Below are positions 51,301-55,989 of a stretch of DNA of 55,989 bases, piece after piece. The notes below the pieces were generated by a model. It was given only the letters and a program-made list of their open reading frames with translations, made no database searches and was not told the origin of the DNA. Origin of the DNA: Candidatus Pelagibacter communis (GTDB lineage: Bacteria > Pseudomonadota > Alphaproteobacteria > Pelagibacterales > Pelagibacteraceae); the NCBI RefSeq assembly GCF_001179945.1, contig NZ_CVSG01000055.1, forward strand, positions 1 through 55,989, read 5' to 3'. The stretch's first letter is position 1, and every line of letters begins with the position of its first letter. The position numbers and the translations under genes were made by a program.

Positions 51301-51399
51301 GGGAATTTCTTGAAAAGTGACAAGACCAAATATCACTAGTACTAAGCTCATTACTGATGCTACTACAGGTCTTTTTATAGATAAGTCTGTTAAAAACAT
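48304..51399 (-). CDS. RND-family multidrug efflux permease (AcrB/MexB type)
   Basis: The 1031-residue protein is a full-length HAE1-type RND pump. It has 12 membrane segments and two large periplasmic loops. The proton-relay residues are present: the aspartate pair in VVDDAIVMLENI (segment 4) and the lysine in GLSAKNGILIVEF (segment 10). The N-terminus reads FLTDLSIKRPVVASVMSL, typical of the group. It follows the adaptor gene with no gap. No TolC-type outer-membrane gene is in the window. Substrates cannot be predicted. Confidence 0.94.
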   Translation of the reverse strand: MFLTDLSIKRPVVASVMSLVLVIFGLVTFQEIPTDELPDVQPPVVTIQTDYRGASAEIVDTQITQKIEDFVGGTPGLETIDSFSEDESSRITLTFETSLDLDDVANDVRSSVSRVLDNLPEGAEQPEIFKQSAGMRTTMWLSFNSETMTDLELTDYADRYLTDTFSTVDGVGRVRLGGQRELSLRVWLDPIALAARDLTTQEVEAVLRSENTEFPAGRIESRDIDLTIKLDKAYKEVENYKNLPLKRAKDGSIITLSDVSRIELGAESTRTLFKGNGKQVVGIGIYQQSDANTIAVANGIKNKIKELKPSLPPGTTLEVSFDRSNYIKSAIKEVYKTLIIALILVTIIIYLFLGNLRALVVPLIALPVSLISTFLSIYIFDFSINLFTLMALVLAIGIVVDDAIVMLENIVRRIELGDTPLVAAYKGAKQVSFAIIATTVVLVAVFVPLIFIKGITGVLFTQTAITLASAVIISSFVALSLSPMLASKFLQKDMQKSKIVLKFEKYLKDLTYLYKVSLLNWIKKRKTITIFLLGTLALTIFFFNFAKKELIAPEDRGAFFVIVKAPQGSGFNFTKDRAEEIEELLLPSVGKGEYRKLIMRVPGFGKSAKQVNSGFIIVLLEPWAKRDRHGVEIMRESFGKITRVPGVLAFPIMPQGIRTGGIESPVQFVVLGNTYEQLIEWKEIIKKEARKNPGLTSIQDDFDLNKPQLNVKIDQKKAADLGVSTEDIGKTIETIFGSKRVTNFTRDGKEYSIILQGDIKDRQEPDSISKVFVRSKNNGKLVSVSNLVAYDEEGQSPFLARYNRQKAVTISARLVGDYSLDEALKFLVGVVEQNTPQAKIAYKGESEEYKKTNTELYVIFALALITAYLAMSAQFESWRHPLTIMLTVPMAILGGLIGLLVVGSSLNVYSQIALIILIGLSAKNGILIVEFANQLRKEGKNLEVAVFEAAAIRLRPILMTSISTIIGVLPLILGTGPGAASRLTVGITIFGGMLFSTFFTLYVIPTVYTIVGRGTKRIDAVEIELQKQLKK

Positions 51400-52272
51400 T
51401 TAATTTTTAGGATTAATAATTTTTATTTTGGCATTATTTCTTACTTTTGAGACACCTTCTGCAATTACAAAGTCGCCTTCATTTATTCCGGAAATAACTG
51501 AAACCTTACCAAAATTTCTTTTACCTATTTTAATTTCTTTTTTTTCAGCAGTATCATTTTTTACTGTATAAACAAAAGCTGTGCTTCCTTGGATCGTTAC
51601 AGCACTTTCAGGAACACCGATTTGATTTATTTCATCATATATAACTTTTACAGTCATTAATTGCCCTGGGATGATCTCGAAGCTTGAATTATCTACTAAA
51701 ACTCTAGACAAAATTGATCTTGTGGAAGGATCTATCCTTGAACTGATTGTCTCAATTTCCCCTTTAAAAATTTTTTTAAATGCCGAACTCGTAATATCAA
51801 CCCTCAGTCCCTTTTTAAGTATGCTTACATAATTTTCTGGAACTTTAATATCTATTACTATCTTTTTTAAATCGTCTAAAGTCACAATTAAACTTTCTGA
51901 GCCTAAAACACCTTGAGCAATTTCTCGTTTACCTAATTTTCCTTCAAAGTCAGCAATTATTTCTTCACCACTTTTAAGCCTTAAAATTACTTCACCTTTT
52001 TTTACGAATCTATTTTCAATATTCAATTTTCCAGAAATTTCACTTTCTTTTATTCTATAAGTCTTTGAATTTTGAGCAATGGCAGTTCCAAATGTTTCAA
52101 TACTTTTATAAAACAAAGATTTTTCAACTTGTTCAACAATTACTCCTGGAGCAGGTCTTACACTAAATTTTTTCTTAAAGTGTAAACCTATAAAATGTCT
52201 TGCAGCTATAATTGTGAAAATAGCTATAAAAAAGATGATTAAAAAAACTTTTAATTTTGAAAATGTTTTCAT
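51400..52272 (-). CDS. RND efflux periplasmic adaptor (membrane fusion protein)
   Basis: The adaptor links the pump to an outer-membrane channel. The 290 residues have an N-terminal membrane anchor (about 8-25), a short lipoyl/beta-barrel region, and a beta-barrel with VDITSSAFKKIFKGEI and SRILVDNSSFEIIPGQLM, typical of the family. The alpha-helical hairpin appears to be very short or absent. I start at the ATG at 52272, whose ATGA overlaps the stop of the sulfurtransferase reading frame, implying translational coupling with a gene that is frameshifted here. Confidence 0.85.
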   Translation of the reverse strand: MKTFSKLKVFLIIFFIAIFTIIAARHFIGLHFKKKFSVRPAPGVIVEQVEKSLFYKSIETFGTAIAQNSKTYRIKESEISGKLNIENRFVKKGEVILRLKSGEEIIADFEGKLGKREIAQGVLGSESLIVTLDDLKKIVIDIKVPENYVSILKKGLRVDITSSAFKKIFKGEIETISSRIDPSTRSILSRVLVDNSSFEIIPGQLMTVKVIYDEINQIGVPESAVTIQGSTAFVYTVKNDTAEKKEIKIGKRNFGKVSVISGINEGDFVIAEGVSKVRNNAKIKIINPKN

Positions 52273-53088
52273 TTTTTCTCTAGTCCGTACTCTGACCATG
52301 AGCCGTCATAGATAGTTGGTTTTTTACCACTTATGATAGAATTAGCTAGTCCTAAAATACATGCAGTAACACCAGATCCACATGTAAAAGCTATTTCTTT
52401 ATCGTTATCTATTTCATTTTTGTCAAAAACATTGATCAACTCATCTCTTTTTTTAAAAGTACGATCTTCGTTTAATAGCAATTGGAAAGGCAAATTTTTA
52501 GAACCCTGAACATGACCACTTCTCAACCCTTGTCTTGGTTCCGGCTGTAGACCTAAAAATCTTTGTTTACTTCTAGCGTCTATTAGCTGAAATTTTTTTC
52601 TTATTATATTATCTTCAACTTGTTTTTTATCTATAACAATAGATCTGTCCTCTTTAGCTTTATAGTTTGTCCTAGAAATTTTTGTTGCCTCTTTTGAAGT
52701 TGGTCTTTTTTTCTTTTAACCACTTTTTAAAATCTCCATCTAACACTGAAACGAGATTGGTATCATGACCAAAGTAAATAAAGGTATACCAAACTCTACA
52801 TGAACTGTAGACATCAGAATTGTTATAAATAATTATACGGTCAGAGTTTTTTAAACCTAGATTGGAAACAATTTCTTCCCATTTTTGTATTGACGGTAGC
52901 ATATGAGGTATCGAAGTGTTTTGATCTGAATTCTTGTCAATATCAAAAAAAATTGAATTTTTTATATGATTTAACTTAAATTCCTCTTCAGCATTTCTAT
53001 TTGAATTGGGCAAGCACCAGGTAGCATCTAGTATTTTTACTTGATTAATATTTTTTTCTAACCACTCTGTAGTAACAAGTTGTTTCAT
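52269..53088 (-). pseudogene. sseA: 3-mercaptopyruvate/thiosulfate sulfurtransferase with a 1-nt frameshift
   Basis: The locus encodes a two-domain rhodanese-type sulfurtransferase in two frames. The first part (53088 down to 52672) holds the N-terminal rhodanese domain and stops early. The other frame continues from about 52706 to 52269 and holds LIDARSKQRF, EPRQGLRSGHVQG, the active-site loop CGSGVTAC and DGSWSEYG. The total is 820 nt, one more than a multiple of three. The break fits one extra base in the T7 run at 52706-52712 (A7 in the mRNA): removing it gives the continuous stretch WLKEKRPTSKEATKISRTN. It may be a real mutation, a sequencing or assembly error, or a site rescued by slippage. 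Confidence 0.85.
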
Positions 53089-53534
53089 TATCTATTCTTT
53101 TCAAAATATTTTTGATGGTATTCTTCTGCTCTACAATAATTTTTGAGTTGAGAAATATTTGTTTGAATTTTTCCATTAAGCTCTTTATTAAAAATTTCTA
53201 GAACTTCTTTAGCTTCTTTTTTTTGATCTTCGTCTTCATAAAAAATTTCACTTCGATATTGAGTCCCAATATCAGGAAATTGCATATCTTTTTGAGTAGG
53301 ATCGTGCATCTTGAAAAACAAATCTAAAATTTTTTTGAAAGAAATTACTTTCTCGTCAAAAGTTAATCTTACAACCTCAGCATGACCAGTATTTCCCTTG
53401 CAAACTTCTTCGTAGGATACTACAGGATTATGTCCACCAGCATAGCCTACCTCAGTATCAATAATACCTGGTTTGTTTTTAAAGTTTTCCTCAGGGCCCC
53501 AGAAGCACCCTAGTCCGAGTGTACATTTCTTCAT
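53088..53534 (-). CDS. msrA: Peptide methionine-(S)-S-oxide reductase MsrA
   Basis: MsrA repairs oxidised methionine in proteins. The 148-residue protein has the catalytic GCFWGPE, then EVGYAGGH, GHAEVV and IGTQYRSEIFY, all standard, and ends with a Cys-containing segment (NYCRAEEYHQKYF) that supplies a resolving-type cysteine. It overlaps the sseA start by 1 nt (TAATG) and leads the minus-strand unit msrA-sseA-adaptor-RND. Confidence 0.95.
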   Translation of the reverse strand: MKKCTLGLGCFWGPEENFKNKPGIIDTEVGYAGGHNPVVSYEEVCKGNTGHAEVVRLTFDEKVISFKKILDLFFKMHDPTQKDMQFPDIGTQYRSEIFYEDEDQKKEAKEVLEIFNKELNGKIQTNISQLKNYCRAEEYHQKYFEKNR

Positions 53535-53566
53535 AAGTTAATTATACAGTTAAAGAGGATATTAAA

Positions 53567-54445
53567 TTGTTTACACGAAATCAATTAGGCGTATTGTACG
53601 GTATTGCATCAGTCGCGTGTTTTGCGATGATGGATGCAAGTGTAAAATGGTTAGATATGTTTCCTGTAGGTCAAGTTTTGTTTTCAAGATTCTTTTTTGG
53701 CTTAATACCAATTTTGATGCTTGTTCCTCGAAGTGAATTTAAAACGTTTTATAAAACAAGTAGACCTAAGTTACATGCCTTTAGAGCAATTACTGGCACG
53801 TTAGCAATTATTGCTTTATTTATAGCACTTCGAGAAATACCTTTAGCTGATGTTGTAAGCTTAACTTTTGGTGGCCCTATTTTCGTTACGTTAGGATCAA
53901 TATTTTTTTTATCAGAAAAAGTTGGAATTAAAAGATGGCTTGCAGTGTTAATTGGATTTTTTGGAATGCTTCTTATTGTAAAACCTGCTTATGAAGAATT
54001 AAATATATATTATATTTTTCCAATAATATTTTGTATTTTTTTTGCTTGTGTCGCTTTAAGCATAAGAAGTCTTTCTTCAACAGAACCAAATTACAGAATA
54101 GCACTGTATTTCTCACTTTTAAGTATGATCGTGGGATTATTAACTTTACCATTTGGATGGGTAATGCCGAATAAATTTGAATTATTTCTTTTAATTTTTA
54201 CAGGACTTGTTGGCTCAGTGGCTAATATACTTTTAACTGTTTCTTTAAGGTATGCCGAAGCTTCACTAGTAACTCCAACTAAATATTTAAATTTAGTTTT
54301 CGCGATTTTATTAGGTTATTTTATATGGAGTGAAATACCAAAACTTTTAACAATAGTTGGTGCTGGATTAATAATTATAAGTTCTGTGATTATTTTTATG
54401 AGAGAGTCTGAACTTAAAAAGAAGGTTGTAAGTTCTAGACCGTGA
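53567..54445 (+). CDS. DMT-superfamily EamA-type transporter
   Basis: The 292-residue protein has about ten membrane segments in two EamA repeats. Motifs include DASVKWLDMFPVGQVLFSRF in the first repeat and SLRYAEASLVTPTKYLNLVFA in the second. Family members export amino acids or other small metabolites; the substrate is unknown. The start is TTG, supported by AGAGGA about 9 nt upstream (53554-53559) and by the lack of any in-frame ATG near the first membrane segment. It is coupled to the next gene by a GTGA overlap. Confidence 0.88.
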   Translation: MFTRNQLGVLYGIASVACFAMMDASVKWLDMFPVGQVLFSRFFFGLIPILMLVPRSEFKTFYKTSRPKLHAFRAITGTLAIIALFIALREIPLADVVSLTFGGPIFVTLGSIFFLSEKVGIKRWLAVLIGFFGMLLIVKPAYEELNIYYIFPIIFCIFFACVALSIRSLSSTEPNYRIALYFSLLSMIVGLLTLPFGWVMPNKFELFLLIFTGLVGSVANILLTVSLRYAEASLVTPTKYLNLVFAILLGYFIWSEIPKLLTIVGAGLIIISSVIIFMRESELKKKVVSSRP

Positions 54446-55065
54446 GAAATTATCCAAGTTATTGGTTAAAAGCTATTAAGATTTTATCAAGAAAAGATAA
54501 AGTTTTAAAAAATCTCATACTCAGATATGATGACAAGTTCTTAACAACTAGAAAAGATATCTTTTATTCTCTTTGCAAAAGTATAGTTGGTCAACAAATA
54601 AGTGTTTCGGCAGCAAATTCAGTATTTAAAAAGTTTCAGATAAAATCTAAAAAAATTAATCCAGTTAATGTATCTAAGTTGTCTTTATCTCAACTGAAAT
54701 CTTGTGGTTTAAGTAGACAAAAAGCTTTGGGCATAAAAGAACTGTCAATTAAATTAATTAAAAAAGAATTTGATCCAAAATTGATTAATAAAATGAGTGA
54801 TGAAGATGCAATAATTTATTTATCAAATCTTAGACAGATCGGAAGGTGGAGTGCTGAAATGATATTATTATTTACTTATAATCGATCAAATATATGGCCG
54901 TTGCAGGATATCGGTCTACTTAGAGCAATTTCTAATAACTATAAAAAGAAATATTATCCTCCAAAAAGTTTTTTGAATAAACTTTATAAAAAATTTACTC
55001 CTTATTGTTCAGTTGCCACATGGTACCTTTGGCGTAGTATTGATGATGAACCAATTCAGTATTAA
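54442..55065 (+). CDS. AlkA-like DNA-3-methyladenine glycosylase
   Basis: The 207-residue protein has the HhH-GPD fold of alkylation-repair glycosylases. ICKSIVGQQIS-like sequence (CKSIVGQQISVSAA) forms the first helix motif, LRQIGRWSAEMILLF is the helix-hairpin-helix, and the catalytic aspartate is in PLQDIGLLRAI. There is no iron-sulfur cluster motif, so it is not a Nth/MutY type. It starts at a GTG overlapping the transporter stop codon. Its 3' end overlaps the convergent DUF1330 gene by 4 nt. Confidence 0.88.
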   Translation: MRNYPSYWLKAIKILSRKDKVLKNLILRYDDKFLTTRKDIFYSLCKSIVGQQISVSAANSVFKKFQIKSKKINPVNVSKLSLSQLKSCGLSRQKALGIKELSIKLIKKEFDPKLINKMSDEDAIIYLSNLRQIGRWSAEMILLFTYNRSNIWPLQDIGLLRAISNNYKKKYYPPKSFLNKLYKKFTPYCSVATWYLWRSIDDEPIQY

Positions 55066-55349
55066 GTCCCTTCAACTGTTTGGTGTTGTCGGTCTGCAAA
55101 ACCCTTAAGAATCGAATGCGCAGCTTGGTATTCTTTTGAGTTATAAAAGTTATTCGCTTCATCATAGGATGGGAACTCAATTATAACTGTTCTTGGAGAT
55201 TTATCCCCTTCATTAGATGTCGATCTACCGCCCCTAATTAGAAATTTACCTTTATATTTTTCAACTGCTGCTCTAGCTTTGACTGCATATTCTCTCAACT
55301 TTTCTTCATTATTTATATTTTTATAAACACACACTACATATCCTTTCAT
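55062..55349 (-). CDS. DUF1330 family protein
   Basis: This 95-residue protein has the ferredoxin-like pattern of DUF1330: a first strand KGYVVCVYKNI, the central GKFLIRGGRS, then RTVIIEFPSYDEANNFYNSKEYQAA. Members have no established function, though the fold is that of dimeric alpha-beta barrel proteins. It is a single minus-strand gene, with 33 nt to the start of the divergent phosphoribosyltransferase. Confidence 0.82.
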   Translation of the reverse strand: MKGYVVCVYKNINNEEKLREYAVKARAAVEKYKGKFLIRGGRSTSNEGDKSPRTVIIEFPSYDEANNFYNSKEYQAAHSILKGFADRQHQTVEGT

Positions 55350-55382
55350 TTACAACTCCTTTAAAATAAATTAGCTTTCTAC

Positions 55383-55910
55383 ATGGCAGATAAACTTATC
55401 ATTGATTGGAAAGAGTACAATCAAATCGTAGAGAAATTGGCCATACAAATTCATAAAAGTGGCTTTAAGCCTAATTTACTCATTGGAATTATGAGGGGCG
55501 GTGCTCCGATCATTGATGTATTGAGTCGTGTTTTTAAACTAAAATGTGCTTATTTAGCAGTAGAGTCCTATTCTGGTGAGGGCATTGAAGATCAGCAAGG
55601 AGATTTAGTTTTTTCAAGGGAAATGAGTTCAACCGTTCAAGAAATGAGTGGAAATATTCTATTATGTGATGATTTATCTGATACTGGAATTACATTAAAT
55701 AGAAGTATCGATTGGTTAAAAAAATATCCACCTTTGATAGGGAAAATAAAAGAAATTAAAACAGCTGTTTTGTGGAAAAAAAAGGACTCAATTTTTGAAC
55801 CTGATTTTTGCTCACAAAGATTAGAAAGCAATCCCTGGATTGTCCAACCGTTTGAGCATTATGAGGAGATTAAAGTTGAGGACTTAATAGAGAAACATCA
55901 GAAGAATTAA
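55383..55910 (+). CDS. Type I phosphoribosyltransferase (purine salvage type)
   Basis: The 175-residue protein has a type I PRTase fold. The PRPP loop is LLCDDLSDTGITL, preceded by LIGIMRGGAPI, and the C-terminal part contains PWIVQPFEHYEE, like the PWxxFPWE region of hypoxanthine/xanthine phosphoribosyltransferases. Xanthine, guanine or hypoxanthine is the probable base, but the sequence does not settle it. A GC-rich hairpin follows the stop. Confidence 0.8.
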   Translation: MADKLIIDWKEYNQIVEKLAIQIHKSGFKPNLLIGIMRGGAPIIDVLSRVFKLKCAYLAVESYSGEGIEDQQGDLVFSREMSSTVQEMSGNILLCDDLSDTGITLNRSIDWLKKYPPLIGKIKEIKTAVLWKKKDSIFEPDFCSQRLESNPWIVQPFEHYEEIKVEDLIEKHQKN

Positions 55911-55931
55911 GGGCCAGAGTTACCCGGCCCT
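55910..55931. terminator. GC-rich hairpin between convergent genes
   Basis: A 6-bp stem AGGGCC/GGCCCT (55910-55915 and 55926-55931) closes a 10-base loop and begins at the last base of the phosphoribosyltransferase stop codon. The T-run after it (55936-55939) is short. It lies between two convergent reading frames and may end both transcripts. Confidence 0.45.
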
Positions 55932-55937
55932 AAACTT

Positions 55938-55989
55938 TTAAGCTACGTAGAAACTTACTACGCTGAATACTGCAATTACCCAAATAGCT
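55938..55989 (-). CDS. C-terminal end of an unidentified membrane protein (partial)
   Basis: On the minus strand the frame is open from the window edge to a TAA at 55938-55940. The 16 visible residues (AIWVIAVFSVVSFYVA) look like the last membrane helix of a protein. Its position just beyond a terminator-like hairpin fits a convergent gene end. The fragment is too short to name a family. Confidence 0.35.
   Translation of the reverse strand, partial: AIWVIAVFSVVSFYVA

Noticed and set aside
52527-52671. Intergenic region between two small rhodanese genes
   Set aside because: Translation in the downstream frame gives continuous sulfurtransferase sequence, so this is the middle of one frameshifted gene.

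Overview
The window is one continuous piece of a very AT-rich, tightly packed bacterial chromosome. It holds about 58 protein genes, no tRNA or rRNA gene, no insertion sequence and no CRISPR array. Several gene blocks are typical of Alphaproteobacteria: fabI-fabB-fabA beside irr, RegB/RegA, ChvI/ChvG next to ahcY-tsaE-amgK-murU, and ubiE-ubiB-coaBC-dut beside mutM. The low G+C, the many start/stop overlaps, the tiny intergenic gaps and the missing members of normally conserved operons point to a streamlined marine lineage of the SAR11 (Pelagibacterales) type or a close relative. That placement is inference.

Layout. 1-11862 (+): miaB (5' end missing)-phoH-ybeY-lnt-metK, then a terminator-like leader hairpin and nusA-infB-rbfA-rpsO-pnp. 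11864-13599: an acetyltransferase and a DUF2334 deacetylase-like gene, divergent. 13592-16091 (-): fabA-fabB-fabI. 16184-19679 (+): irr, then katG, an Asp/Asn-hydroxylase-like oxygenase and a DUF2061 protein. irr and katG each carry an almost identical Irr-type box. 19681-24792 (-): ubiE-ubiB-coaBC-dut-ThiF-like-SH3 protein. 24804-32193 (+): mutM, rpsT, dnaA, dnaN, gyrB, regB. 32183-35295 (-): a polyamine cassette (ornithine decarboxylase-like, deoxyhypusine-synthase-like, agmatinase-like). 35455-37542: regA (+), then bioY and an ABC ATPase (-). 37585-46054 (+): polA, chvI-chvG, ahcY, tsaE-amgK-murU. 46044-48314: gpmA (-), then VanZ-like, secreted nuclease and lytic-transglycosylase-like lipoprotein genes (+). 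48304-53534 (-): msrA, a frameshifted sulfurtransferase gene (sseA), and an RND efflux adaptor and pump. 53567-55989: a DMT exporter, an AlkA-like glycosylase, DUF1330, a phosphoribosyltransferase and the tail of an unknown membrane protein.

No stretch longer than 300 bases lacks a gene; the longest gap is the 220-base rpsT-dnaA interval, which is rich in inverted repeats. I see no wholly new defence or mobile system. The observations most worth checking are: the paired Irr boxes that appear to place a katG-oxygenase operon under iron/heme control; the sseA frameshift at a T7 tract; the polyamine cassette, with an intrinsic-terminator hairpin in its divergent promoter region; promoter cores placed so that rpsT, katG and regA transcripts would be nearly leaderless; and the loss of expected partners (rimP, ylxR, truB, recF, hprK/HPr/EIIA, senC). 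All calls are from reading the sequence; no database search was run.
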